From: Numida meleagris
Taxonomy: Eukaryota; Chordata; Aves; Galliformes; Numididae
NCBI RefSeq assembly: GCF_002078875.1
Contig: NC_034412.1
Span: forward strand, 81,361,575 to 81,425,574
Length of the DNA stretch: 64,000 nucleotides
Direction: 5' to 3'
Shown here: positions 1 to 12,825 of the stretch, in pieces
How the letters are laid out: each line of letters begins with the position of its first letter
How positions within the stretch are numbered: the stretch's first letter is position 1
The notes under the pieces: model-generated
What the model saw: the letters and a program-made list of their open reading frames with translations, nothing else
Told to the model about the DNA's origin: nothing
The model's database searches: none
Translations under genes and position numbers: made by a program

Positions 1-2063
1 TTTTAGAAATACATTCACAAACATGAAGGTAGAATTTCCTTCTTTTATATTTACATTTTTTAAGCCCCAAACAATCAATTGTATACAACTTCACTATGAT
101 ATTCTGTATGCAAGAATAAAAGAGAAAACAATAAAGATTCCTTTTTTCCTATCATTGATTTTGGTGACTACGAGCAGAAATTCTGTGCACCAGTATTCTA
201 CGCAGCAGCTTGCTATGTACAAATGTAGCTTTTGCTATTAGCAGGTGGCAGTACTGATCAAAACTAATTTGCAGTTGCAGTACTTATCTAGCACAATACA
301 GGAAATGGAACTGGCTTAATGTTATGACACAATTGTACTGCAATTACCTTCATAGAGATTAAGGTGTGCAGAATAAGGCGTAAAAGCACACTTTGATTTC
401 ATTTACTTTGCCTTGTTAATTTGAAACATGCTAGAGCAGGACAAAGCTTCTTGGAATTCTTTAACTTTGTTGAAAATATTCCAACTTCCAAGCAAAGAAA
501 AACCTTAATTTGTTCTACTTTGTTCTGGGATATTTCTATCTGAAATGTGATTTTAAGGCTCTGTACTGGTTTCTCCTGTTCACAGACCTATGAATGCAAA
601 TCACAGCAGCAGATATGATGTAGCTGAAAAAATAACTGTCTTTGCCTATCTCTTTAGGCAGATTAGTTCTTTGCTGAAAGACACCTTAAGGAAAAATATG
701 CTTAACATCATGGGAGGATCCAATACCAGTTCTCACTGGCAAGTGGTACATTCTGAGGTCAGAGTTCATTCATAAAAAAAATGGCAGTACATTATTTGGG
801 GAGGATGGGAAGGATAGAGATAATCCTCCTTATAAGAGTGGATCCTGAATTTCACCAAGGCAGTCACCTCTGTGCCTGCACTGCCAGTGGATGTTGCTAA
901 CTCATAGGCTGTATGTATGATTACATATGTAGACCTGGAGCTTAATTAAACTGATTATTTGTTTTATGGGGCTTGGTGAGCTAGTTGTCTGGAGCAGGAA
1001 CTGGTAACTTACAAGAAAGAGGGCTTTTGTTTGTTTATTTATGTCATATTTTAATGAATTGTTTGCTACTAAAGCTGTTGACCAATGGGCAGTGGCTATC
1101 CATAGTGAGGAGTATATTTCCCAGCACTTACGGAATAAGTCTGGAAGAGTGAGCACCTATGACCCTTCATAATATAGAAGTGGCATCACCAAATGTATTA
1201 AAGTTGTGTGGTCAGCCTTGATTCACTCTTTAAATGGATCATGATCTGCTAGCAGATGAATATGCTGCGGTGGTGGAAGGAAATGAAAGGAAGAAGAAAA
1301 TGATCAGCTGTACCTAACAACAACCTCTCTTCCGTTGACTTCAGAAGATTGGTACTTTCTATGTATTATAAATTGGTTTGCTGCTTGAAGAGGAATTTAA
1401 AGAGAGTAAGAGATGTCACTCCTTTAGACTGCAGGAGACACAGCTAGAACAATTATAGCTGTATGATGAAGGCTGCTATTAGTTCTAAAGGACGATGTAA
1501 ACAGTAGATAAAAGATGGCAGACAGATGAAAGTGGCATAATATGTTATGGACCTGAAGTCTTAAGATGTTTCAGTGCAATAACACTATAAATCTTCTTTG
1601 TTATTTATTCTGCAATTCGGTAGTTTTTCAGAAATGAAAAATGTATTAACTTCTGTCTGTTATTGTGTGTACAAATGAGTTGCCAGTAAAGCACCAGTAT
1701 GTTGTGTTCCTCCTATATTAACCAGCAAATTATGCACATGGCATAGATCTCTTTTCTCAAACATTTGTGGCATATTTATTTTTATATTGAACATTATTGT
1801 GAAGTAGAAAATCTCCTTGACTTCCGTTTAATTTGTTGGTAGTCCATGTGTAAGCTTTGCTGATATAGATGAAATTTATGTTATTTTTATTATTCTAGAT
1901 TTTAGTTTTTTAATGAACAAAATAAACCTCTTTGTAAAGATGGAAGAGAACTTGAAAGATGTTCTGTTCTCATGATTTTCACCCTGCTCTCTCTTCATCT
2001 TGCCCTTAGTCTCATTGCACCTTCCACCACACTTGAACTACTTTCCTTCTGCCCTGTTCCACA

Positions 2064-2083
2064 TCTCTCTCTCTCTCTCTCTT
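2064..2083. repeat. (TC)n microsatellite
   Basis: About ten TC units lie inside a longer pyrimidine-rich stretch that continues to about 2230. Confidence 0.85.
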
Positions 2084-3854
2084 TGGATATGCTGCTGTTC
2101 GTCTTAAAACTGCTGTTTTTCCTCCCTATCTACCCAGCCTTCAATCACTGCCCTTTACTTCTGCCATTCTTTCCTTTTATTTGCCAAATTCATCTTGTTT
2201 CTTTGCTGCTATCTCCTTGCTTCTCTCTCCAGGATTCTATCTCCTCCTTGCACTTGGCCACAGCCTAGTACTTTCTTGTTACCAGTATAGCAGGATGACT
2301 TTTCTGTGCTGATGGTGAAGCTACTGCATGCCCACTGTACACTCAGGGAATAGCGAGGACAAGCTCCTTTGTGTGGGAAGGATAGAAGGTGCAGTGGTGC
2401 ATGGCCAGCCACAAGTATAACTGCAGTGTAGCCAAGGAAGGGAGCAAAGGCAAGAGCTTCAGGGTAAATGCAGCTCATGAAAAAAGTGGGGAGCTCTTCC
2501 TGCTCTTTCTCAAAAAGCTTCATGGCCAGTCATAACTTCTGAAACACTTCTTGCTTCCCAGGGAGCTGGTCTTGATCACAGGCAGCTTAACTCCAGGGTA
2601 GAGGGAGGCACTCCAGCCTCTGAAATTGCATACTTGAATCAAAAGTAGCACATTAAGATACTTAATCCAGTGGCTTTTCCCACAGATTTTAAAATGTGAA
2701 ACTCAAGATCTTTCTAGTTTTTCCAATGGCTAAATGGTTTGTCTGTTTGCTGTGATGTTGTAATTCACTAATAAATCACCTCTTTTTTTTATAGTTTTTT
2801 TTTTTAAACGTACTTTATCATAGGTGAATTACATTCTTACAAATACTATTCCTGAGCACCTAAAATTAGGTGTTAGATACCAAGTATATATTTACTGTTG
2901 TCATTTAGCATTAATGTGCGCATTCGCTGCTATCTCCATGAAGTAAATTATTCCTTTTATACATCCTGGATGTTTTTAGTTGAAGTACAGGGTTATGTAA
3001 AGAAGTGCAAAAGGCCTACAGAGGTTGTCTAGTTCATCCCCATCTAAAGGGAATCAAAAATAGATGCATTCATAGTTTGGGTTTTTTTCTAAGACTGAAG
3101 TCTAACAGATTTTGCAGCCTACTAGTGCGTTGTTTCTTTTTCCTTAAGCAACAACAAAATCGTCTAAATCGTTCTCTCTGTCACTTTAAAGTTTTACTTG
3201 GAGGATCAAGTTTATGTAATACAGACCATGAGAACCTGGAGTGTAAAAGACACCCAGCCTAGTTTCTCCTATCCTACAGCTTCAGTTTCGGTAGTGAGGC
3301 AGGATTTCCTTATCTCACTTAGTGCCTTCAGTTTCCTTAGGTAAGCTTTGGGCCATAATTCTGATAAAAAGGGCGTTTTGCTTAGCCACCACTGAAGCTT
3401 TCCCTCTCCTTTGACTTTGTAGTCCTTGGGTTATGTTTCTGGTGACATGAGATACCACATATTAAAAGTGTATTTTGCAACTGATCCTTTCCTTTCTTTG
3501 TAAGCTTCCTGCACAAGTTACTCTGCCTCCTGTTAGTACATTTTAGTCAATGTCTTTTTGACATCTTGGAAATTTCCATTCTTTCCACCATTCTTTATGG
3601 TAATCACTACCTTCTCCACTACTGCGGAGTTACAAGTGTTCAGGAGCAACAAAGAATGCATTTGTTAAATGTGTGTCAGAAACCACTTAGGTGAGAAAAT
3701 AGGAAAAAATCATTGACAAAAACTTTAAAAACATATCAGTTTTCATAGGGGCAAACAAATAAATAGCATCAATCATAATTCATATCCCTTATGGGATATT
3801 TCTCAGTTCATCATACACTCCTACTTCATGAAAATCTGTTTTGGAAAAAAAATG

Positions 3855-3982
3855 TATTTATTATATTTATTTACTATATACTATTATTTACTATAATATT
3901 GACTATATTTATACTATATACTATATAATATTTACTATTTATACTATATACTATTATTTACTATATTACTTTACTATACATA
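3855..3982. repeat. AT-rich imperfect tandem array
   Basis: The region is built of variants of TATTTACTATA and TATACTATATACTA. A 23-base word is present exactly twice, at 3873-3895 and 3943-3965, giving a 70-base higher-order period. Confidence 0.75.
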
Positions 3983-4895
3983 TTTCTCTGGCATTAACGT
4001 ATGTGAATTTCCTGAAGTATATTTAATGGTATATTTATACATAGCAGAAGTGTCTGGTTTTAAAGTCAACATTTCCATACGATAAAATTCATACAATTGC
4101 ACAGAAATGTTATTTGCTCTGTACAGGGTGAAAAAAAAGGAAAAATAACAGAAAAAACTCCAAATTTGAATGAAGAAATTCGTAAGACAGAGTTTCCCTT
4201 TTTAGGAAAAAAAAAAGTTTTTCTTAGTATAATAGTTCTCTTGCTGTTGTTTTTATTTCCTTATTAATATCAGGCCCTGATTCTGAATGAAAAATTATTC
4301 TCAATATTTATTTTACTGCTGAGCAGTTTATATCTCAAGGCACAAAATGAAAATAATGATAATCTCTCACTGAAAATTGGTGTGAGTCACTTTTGAACTA
4401 GAAAGGCTCTACTGTAGCAAGTCAGAAGGGTCACTGGTCACCAACTGCTTCAAAGAGCAGTGTGCAGCTATGCTCAGAACCACGCATCAAGCTTCAGTCT
4501 CTTTATTCTTTGCAAAATAGTTCTTGATGTACTTTACAATGCAGCAGCTACCCCTGAAACATTAGACATTTGTCTTATATAGTCAGTGCTGGTACCTGCT
4601 TTTCCTTCTTCAGAAAAGCTGTATTGCACAGTGTTGAACCAATCATTCACACTGTGGACAGGGCTGCAGCTGGGGTCTGGCAGCTGTATCTGGTACTTTG
4701 AAGTCGTCCAAGACCCTTTTCCTCTGTCAGTAAGGAGGTTGAAACTGTCCCTCCAGTAAAATTTGGTTTCAGAACTTATCAGCACCCCTACTGCTTCTCA
4801 GTGCAGTACTTAACTGCAAAATGCTAATTTGACCACCAGACACCTTGAAAATGCAAAAGTAAGCTAAACATTGCTCCTACCTACATGCCTGGAAT

Positions 4896-5345
4896 ATCAT
4901 AGAGTCACGGAATATCCTGAGTTGGAAGGGACCCACAATGTTCATTGAGTCCAGCTCCTGGCTCCATGCAGGACCACCCTATGAGAGCACTGTCCAAATG
5001 CTGCTTGAACTCTGACAGTGTGGTGCCATGAGTACTGCCTGGGGAGAGCCTGATCCATACCCACCACTCTCTGGTGAAGAATCTTTTCCTAGCACCCAGC
5101 CTGACCCACCCCTGTCATAGCTCCATGCCGTTCTTTGGGCCCTGTTGCTCTCACTAGAGAGCTGAGCTCAGTGCTGCCCCTCCACTCCCTGTGAGGAGCC
5201 TCCCTTCAGCCTCCTCTGCTCTGGGTTGAACAAACCAAGGGGCCTCAGGTGTTCCTCATCCATCTTTCCCTCCAGACCCTTCACCATCCTTATAGCCTTC
5301 CTTTGGATGCTCTCTACTGGAGGTTGATAGCTCCAAAGAGGCAGA
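4896..5345 (-). mobile_element. CR1 LINE fragment, 3' end, minus orientation
   Basis: Reading the minus strand, the element runs from ORF2 C-terminal sequence (degenerate by about 5320-5345) to a diverged CR1 tail near 4896 containing GTGACTCTATGAT. The translated frame contains the typical CR1 ORF2 series RRLKGG and EEHLRPLGLF. It is 5'-truncated, as most CR1 copies are, and carries substitutions and indels, so it is not young. Confidence 0.85.
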
Positions 5346-6151
5346 GGTGGTTGGAATTGTTCCTTAACTTTTGTGTCTTGTTTTTTTTTGTTTTTTTTTT
5401 GTAACATGCATTTTACTTATCTGTGTCTTGAAGAGCATAAAACTGCCTTAGTTCTGTCAGCACATCTTTTTATTTCTATTATAAAAAACATCTTGAGTTA
5501 TTTATTTTTAAAGAAAAATCTATATAGATATGTTTTTTTCTTTCTTTCTTTTTTTGGTTAAACTTCACGATCAATATAGCATGCCTTTCCAAATACTCTG
5601 GTACATGCTATTGTTTGCAATGGAGGAGAAATTATTGCGTTTGTTCAAGCCATTTAACTATTTTTGCATTTTTCTCCACCTATACTAAAATTTTTGCTGA
5701 TTCTTAACACATTAATATTATTGAGAAGCTTCTTTGGGGATCAGAAATCCCCTTGCCCTGCTGAATGGGAGCTTCTGTTCAACAAATAATGCAGCAAGTA
5801 TTGTTTAACCTTTACAGTAGTTTCATTCCCTTTCCCCCCAAGTAATTAAAAATGAAACAAAAAAATAGCAAAAAAGTGAGGCAGCCACTGCGTTCTGTTA
5901 GCTTGCAACTCAGAGTAGATATCAAATGCATCTTTGGTATGTTAGACGGTGTGATTAATTAGAAAAAAAAAAAATGTACCAGACTTGAATTCACCGAGAG
6001 AATTTGCCTGCTGCCTGAGCACCTTTTGTTATAGACTTAATTTCTTCCTGCAGAACTTTATCTTACAAATGACAAACTTTAAAAGTACTAATGGTATAGA
6101 CATATCCTACCCATTTAAAAGTGTAAAAAAGGATTAATTATAAACCATTAA
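5346..6151. other. Non-coding spacer between two CR1 fragments
   Basis: AT-rich sequence with T-runs at about 5380-5400 and 5533-5555. No gene recognised. Confidence 0.6.
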
Positions 6152-6348
6152 TCTTTACTATGAGGGTGGTGAGACACTGGAACAGGTTGCCCAGTGAAGT
6201 TGTGAATGTCCCCTCCCTGGAAGCATTCAAGGCCAGGCTGGATGAGGCTCTGAGCAACCTAGTGTAGGGGGAGGTGTCCTTGCCTATTGCAGGGGGTTGG
6301 AACTAGATGATATTAAAGGTCCCTTCCATCTCAAACCATTCTATGATT
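6152..6348 (+). mobile_element. CR1 LINE 3' end fragment, plus orientation
   Basis: It begins with the CR1 ORF2 C-terminal stretch TGAGGGTGGTGAGACACTGG, continues through AACAGGTTGCCCAG and AAGGCCAGGCTGGATGAGG, and ends in CCATTCTATGATT. Only the last 200 bases of the element remain. Confidence 0.9.
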
Positions 6349-8069
6349 AAATATACAAAGCTCATTGTCTCCTGAGTTTGCACAGGATTGCCAGTGTTGG
6401 ACTCCAACCATGAGATGAGTACTGTCTGCAAAGTGTCTTGAGGACAAAGGCTCCACAACCTTTTTTTTTTTTTTTTAATCAAATTATTTTTCTTCTCTTT
6501 TAACCGTCTTCTGCCTTGGGAGGGCCTAGTTATTCTTCCATGTATCACAGAGTTGTTTCAGTGAGAGTGTGTGTTACTGTCATTGCTAACTAAGAATAAG
6601 TTTAAAAATAAATGTTACCAAAACAAACTTCAGTTGCAGTGAGGGAATGGGCTGAATTCCTGACACATTCTTAGGGTACTTCTATTGGAATAACAGTTCC
6701 TTAAAACTAAGGGCATACTTAGGCATCTGGTGTTCAGGGGTATGGGTGCTGAGTTTTATTTACTTTTGAGTAATAAGACAAAATGTAATTAACTATTTAG
6801 TATTATTTTTGTGTGAGGAGGACATAAATGAAATACTAAGACTATGACTGGCAGTCCAACTTGATAAACCTGGTCATGTCTAATTGGGCTCCACCTAAAA
6901 ACTTTTAGTAACTACTTTTTCTATTTAGCTGTTTTGCTTAATTGGAGCGGGTCCAGGAAAGAGCAGAATGATGGGGAAGGTAGGGAAATGCTTCTGAGGA
7001 GATTAGAAAAATTAAAATTCATAGCCTGTTTCACACATGAATATTGGAAGGAAATTAGTCCTAATGCTCTTGTCCTTAGAAATGGTTGAAAATGGCTTAA
7101 AAATCTAGCAATCTCTGAACCATAAAAATGTTGGTTTAACAGGGAGGAAGGCATGGAGGTGTCTCTTCTATGGAATTTTGATACAGCCATTTGTATGTCA
7201 AGAATGTGAAAACAAACTCATACCTATAAATCTTCTGTACATAATGGAGTATCTGCTTATCCAAGCTGTAAGCATGGATTATAGAAGCTGTGATAAACCC
7301 TGCAAAGTTTGCATAGAATATTGTGGTGTCTAAGGTTTTGTTGGAGGTACAAAATAGTGTGCTTCTGTATTTTGTTGCTTCCCTTATTTCAGCATTTGAA
7401 AGAACTTCATGATGGTGCAGTCTGTTGTACGCTGTAATGCTTCCTCAGGGAACAGCTGAAACCTTCCTTTTACTTACATGATAACGAGGCATTGTAAACT
7501 TATTGCTTTCTCCAAGGGTTTGTTTTATACTGTTGTTGCTTTCCAGTGTGCTAAAACAGCAAATCTGCTGGAGCAGATCATCTTTCATTGTGCTGCATGG
7601 ATCCTCAAATATCACTGTAAGAACAAATTGTTAGCCAGGAAAAAACTGCATTAGAACTCCAAAACATCATCGTGTTTTAGTCTTTCTTCCAATCCCTGCC
7701 CACTAATGATTTGTTACTTTCTTCTTTTGTGAACTAATGAGAGTCTAGCACACAAAACTTTACATTTTCTGAAGTAAATTTTCTGAATCATTAGTACTCT
7801 GCCAAACTCATACTTTTGGTGGGGGATTTTAAAAGCCTACAAGATTCCTAACTTGAGAGAAAAATCAGAAAAACAAGGAAACAAAAGCAATGCCTTTGCT
7901 CCTTTCAGTGTGTTATATATCCTGTATATCTCCCTTTCTTATCACTGCTAAAATTTCTCTGCAGTAAGCCCATTCACATTTTCATAGAGACCCATGCAAT
8001 GAAAATAGCCTTCATTGTCTAGGAACAAGAAGAGAACTGGCCCTAAAAGGTTTATTTTCAGGTTTATTT
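6349..8069. other. Non-coding sequence between CR1 copies
   Basis: No gene or recognisable repeat apart from a T-run. A 12-base direct duplication (GGTTTATTTTCA) at 8049-8072 abuts the next CR1 copy. Confidence 0.6.
6461..6476. repeat. Poly(T) run
   Basis: Sixteen T in a row. No target duplication or retrocopy body is evident on either side. Confidence 0.85.
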
Positions 8070-8071
8070 TC

Positions 8072-9888
8072 ACAGAATGGTTAAAGCTGGAAGGACCTGT
8101 GAGGGTCACCCCTGCTCCAGCAGAGAAACCCAGAGCAGGGTGCTCAGGCCCATGTTCAGACAGCTTTTGAAGGTCTCCGAGGAGGAGACTCAACAACACC
8201 TGAGCAACCTGCGCCAGTGCTCTGGCACCCAAACAGCAATAAAGAGCTTTTTGGTGTACAGAGGGAGCCTCTTGTGTTCCAGTTTGTGTCCACTGCCTCT
8301 TGTCCTGGCACTGGACACCAGAGAAAGTGTCCGGCTCCATCTTTGCACATTCCGTCAGATATTTGATGAGGTGCTCTCTGAGGCTTTTCTTCTCTAGTCT
8401 GAACAGTTCCAGCTCTCTCAAACTCTTCTCATAGGAGACGTGTTCCATCCCTTGGATCATTTTTGTGGCCCTCCTCTGGACACACTCCAACAGATCCATG
8501 TCTCTTCTGTACTGAGGACTCAACATGTGGATGCAGTGCTCCAGGTTAAGTCTCACCAGTTCAGCGTAGATGGGCAGGATCACCTCCCTCAGCCTGCTGA
8601 CTGTCTTTCTTTTGATGGAGCCCAGGATATGGTTGACCTTCTGGGCTGCGAGGGCACAGCGCTGGCTCATGTCCAGCTTCCCATCCACCAGTACCCTCAA
8701 ATCCTTTTCAGCAGGATCGTGATCTATCCTTTCACCAGCTTGTACTGATAGCAGCAGGGGTTGCCATGACCCAGGTGCAAGACATTACACTTGGATTTGT
8801 TGAACCTCTTAAGGTTCTCCTGGGTCCACTGCTTCAGCCTTTCTAGGTCCCTCTGGATGGCATCCTGTATTTTGGACATGTTAACCACACTGTACAGCTT
8901 GGTGTCATCTGCAAATTTGCTTTGCTGAGGGTGCACTCAATCTCACTGTCGATGTCACTCATGAAGATACTAAAGAGTATCAGTCCCAGTACAGCTCCCT
9001 GGGGGACACCACTCATCACTGATCTCCATTTGGACGTTGAGCCATTGACCACCACCCTTCGAGTACGATCCTGCAACCAGTTTGTCATCCATCAAACAAT
9101 CCACCCATCAAGTCTATATTTTTCCAATTTGGAGAGAAGAATGTTGTGGGGGACTGTGTCAAAGGCCTGAAGTACAGATAGATGACATCATTGGCTCTTT
9201 CCTTATCCATTAATGCATTTACACCATGGTAGATGGCCAAGCAGGACTTGCCCTTGGTGAAACTATGCAGGTTGTCTCATATCACCTTCCACGTCTTCCA
9301 CGTTCCTTAACGTAGCTTTCAGGAAGATCTGTTCCATGATCTTCCCCAGCACTGAGGTGAGGGTGACAGGTCGGTAGTTCCCTGGGTCATCTACCTTTCT
9401 GAAAAATGGACATAACATGCCTTTTTCCCAGTGACCAGGAGCTTCACCTGACTGCCATGACTTTTGAAATATCATTGATTGTGGTTTGGGACTATGTCAG
9501 CCAATTACCTCAGAACTCTGAGACACATCTCATTGAGACTCATAGAGTTATGGATGTTCAGGTTGCTCAGGTGGTTGTGAACCTGATCTTTGCTTACAGT
9601 GGGAGGGGCAGTCCTCCCCCAGTTCTCACCTTCCAACTCATCCACTTGAGGGGTGTGTGAGGACCAGTTGCCAGTGAAGGCTGAGGCAAAAAATGTGTTG
9701 AGCACCTCAGCCTTCTCCTTGTCTGCTGTTATCAGCCTGCCTCTATTGCTCACTAGGGTTGGTACACCTTCTTGGGCTTTCCTTTTCTGGTTGATGTACC
9801 CATAGAAGCCTTTCTTATTCTTATTTGAACCCCTTGCCAAGTCCAGTTCAAGTTGGGCCTTGGTCTTCCTGACACAGTTCCTATGCAC
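8072..9888 (-). pseudogene. CR1 ORF2 (reverse transcriptase) remnant with frameshifts
   Basis: Successive open pieces in different frames cover the reverse transcriptase: about 9888-9505 (pre-RT and fingers), 9475-9263 (YRPVTLTS motif), 9088-8930 (GVPQG motif) and 8936-8072 (FADD and C-terminus). One visible lesion is a 5-base tandem duplication, TTTGC repeated, at about 8916-8925, directly upstream of FADD in the reading direction, which shifts the frame. The active-site Asp pair is intact at DNA level but not in one open frame with the GVPQG motif. Confidence 0.85.
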
Positions 9889-9950
9889 CCTAGCAGCATC
9901 TCTGTACTCTTCTCAGGGTACCTGTCCCTGCTTCCACTGCCTTACATATG
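8072..9950 (-). mobile_element. Long CR1 LINE copy covering most of the ORF2 reverse transcriptase, minus orientation
   Basis: This is the longest transposable element in the window, about 1.9 kb. Reading the minus strand it starts just before the reverse-transcriptase domain (NKKGFYGYINQKRK), includes YRPVTLTSVLGKIMEQ, then SGVPQGAVLGLILFS and the catalytic FADD (8904-8915), and proceeds to the ORF2 C-terminus and a tail near 8072 in which ATTCTGTG stands for the CR1 end repeat. The frame is broken several times, so it is dead. Full-length CR1 is about 4.5 kb, so ORF1 and the endonuclease region are missing. Confidence 0.92.
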
Positions 9951-10408
9951 TCCAACTGGCATCTAATAGTACGTTATACTGTAGTTCTACAATGTAAACA
10001 TACATTCACATTTACAAACTTGGTAGTGACAATTCCTACTACTGCAATATCGAGGGTGATTTAATATGAAAAGAAGAACAGACCTATGGGCTGAGGATGC
10101 AGTCATATAATTTAGAGATAATTTAGTTTGCCAAGTAAGCCAGTGGGCCTTGCAGTAAAACAAAGCAGAATTGGATTACTTACTATTACTAAATGTAATT
10201 TAACCTTGTTTAGGGAAGAGATGGTCTCTCTCTAATGCTTTGCTAAAGCTTTATAAATTAAAATGCTACTGTTACTCCCATGGCCAATCTGTTTAATTTA
10301 CAATTCACTTGCACAGTAGCTATTTGAAGAACAATTGTATAACATGCTATATCAATTAATTTTATAGGAAAATGAAACCACCTGTAGCTGTTATGTCACA
10401 GGAGGGAG

Positions 10409-10448
10409 TTTTTTTGTTTTTTTTTTTTGTTTTTTGTTTTTTTTTTTT
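10409..10448. repeat. T-rich low-complexity run
   Basis: Forty bases of T interrupted only by three G. Confidence 0.85.
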
Positions 10449-12724
10449 GATTCTTTTCAGTTCTTGCTTTCAGATCCGTAATGAAAGCAGTCCTTTGATT
10501 TAGATCAAAGCAAGAACACAAGCTTCTAGGAGCAAGTGAGAGTCAGAAGGTGAAAACAAAGAAAATGATAATAATAATAAAAATAATAAAATCCCATTCC
10601 ATAACCTGGAGCAAGACTATGAAAATGAGGAAATCAACTCTAGATGTTTTTGGCCACAACATTATTTCAGTGTAATTTTCTTCAAAGTATGAGAACAAAT
10701 AATCAACATCTTGGATATCATATGTTGTCCCTTGATTATAAACCAAAGATATTTTGTCCATACAGGTGTTGATTTTTTTTTATTTTTATTTTTCAAACTT
10801 TCTCAGACTGTATCCACTTACAGTCATTAAAGGGGCACTTAGTGTAAATATTAAAGATGATGTATGAAATCTGACAAATTTCATTTTAGGTAATTCCATT
10901 CTGCATAAGTCTTTCATCTAGAGAAAGTTATTCTGCAAGTTTGGCAGGATAGGTAATCTGCTACTGCAATATTCTGCTCTTTAGTAGCTGCAGCACTGGA
11001 GAGGTAAACAAAGTAATTTCATATATTAGCCTCATTTTTTCTAAGCATTTTATGAAATTACAAAGTATTGTGTGTTTATCTATAGCTGCCTATGTAGAAT
11101 TTGCTACATTCAGAAGTATGAATTCTTTTACCATGAGTATAATTCTTGAAAGGACCTCTGTAAATTAATCACTTCTCCTAGTTCCCAGAATATTTTTTGC
11201 TGGCCACACCTTTCTTCTTTAGATCTGTGATATAAGTTTTCTGTGTTGAAAACTGAAGATTATTGCCTATGAACTGATTTCTTACTGGCTAGCTGATAGG
11301 AGCATTGCATTCATTATCAGCCAGATAACTTGCCTAATAAACTCACATCTCACCTCAGCTAGAAATTGAAGATCATGAATTCAGCTGACCTGTACATAGG
11401 TGTCCTTTCTGTGTTTGACAGTTTCTTTCTCTTCTGACTGACTGACATTTCCCTCTGAAAAAGGGAGTAGAGAAAGAAGGACAACTAATTAATACCTCCT
11501 TTTTTTTTTCTCCTTCTATTTTTAACTCATAGCTGTTTTCCTTTTCAGCCAGGAAAAAATACCAAATAGTTTCTTATGAACTATTACTGCTAGCCAATTA
11601 AAACTTCTTTTTTTTTTTCCCTCCTGTAAATTATTTATAATACGGGGCAGATGCATTCATTTGAGGAAAACAGTGTAATTCAAGTCAATTAACAAGTAAT
11701 GATATATCCTCATCATAAAAACTGTTTTCAGTTTTGGTCAGTTCCAATCTAAATTAGATAACAGCAGATACAGAATGTCCATATAGGAGAGAAAGGGAAA
11801 TTAAAGTATAAAGAGAGCCCTTCTTTTTGAGACGCTGTTTACAAGCAGATGTTGAAAACAAAGTATAGTGGAAAGACATAAATGACTTAAATGTATCTTA
11901 GAGCAGATATGTATTCTTTTTTTTCTACTATCATTTATCAAAGTCAGAAATAGAAGAGTTTGCAAATGACAATCAAAACTCCTTGTAAACTTAGAATTGT
12001 TAAATAAAACTTCCTATTTTTATTGTGCTAATTACCCTGTCAGATTGTAGTTAAAAGGTAAGAATTTACTGGAATTAAACTAGATCACCAATGTATTTAA
12101 GAGTTATAGGATAATACCTGATAATTTTGAAAGAACTGTGTAATCGTATACAATTATAGGGAAAGTTTATGCCCTAATACACAAGTGAAAGAATTACTAG
12201 TTATCTATTTTTAGTGTTTCAGAAGTTTATTCCTTATGTGTTCTATTCATAGCATCCTATATGTTATTCTGAAGCATTTGCTACTTTTAGTGATGTGTTG
12301 AATTGGGTAGATTATTGGTTTTTTTTTAAATGGCAGACCTTACCTGCTTTGAAATTATTAAAATTTAGTTTCCCACACATAAGCTTTATAAATAACATTT
12401 CCAAGCATTCAGAAATACACAGTAATCGGATCTTTGTCTCTAATACAGTCATATTTCAAGGCATGTTTTTTATGTTTGCATCTTCCTATATGCAAAGCAT
12501 TCTATTTAAAGTAATGTAGTCAACAATTTATCAGGATTGTTTGTAGAAATATTACGTAAGAACTGCAAAACAGGGTTGTTCTAGTAGATCCTGCTAATTT
12601 TTGCACGTCTTCAGATACGCCAAAGTTCTACTTCAGAACTCCCTGAGGATTTTTAGATCTAGAGAGAAGACACCCTCTACAGTGCTTCCATGCAGGTTTC
12701 TCTTCTCTACTTGCTTAGGGAGAA

Positions 12725-12825
12725 AAACATGAACTTAAGATTGCACAGCTAATCGACAAGGGATAGGAAGTGGAGGCCGCAGATCCATAGTCAGGATCTC
12801 CACCCCAGCCTTTGAGAAGCACAAT
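12725..12825 (+). repeat. Possible ancient MIR (CORE-SINE) fragment
   Basis: The order AACTTAAGATTGCACAGCTA, then AGGAAGTGGAGGCC, then a CCACCCCAGCC-like end resembles the 3' half of MIR (AACTTGCCC, CACAGCTAG, GGCAGAGC). The match is gapped and made by eye from memory, so this is tentative. Confidence 0.35.

Larger units (their letters stand above)
1..4895. other. Non-coding intronic or 5' flanking sequence
   Basis: This is AT-rich unique DNA. It lies upstream of the KIS exon and would be intron for KCNIP4 transcripts that start further 5'. It contains a CT run, an AT-rich tandem array and scattered A/T runs. I recognise no gene; the open frames here (60-104 codons) have no family features. 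Confidence 0.6.

Noticed and set aside
8077..8748. Plus-strand frames of about 100 codons
   Set aside because: They are antisense to CR1 ORF2 and have no independent support.
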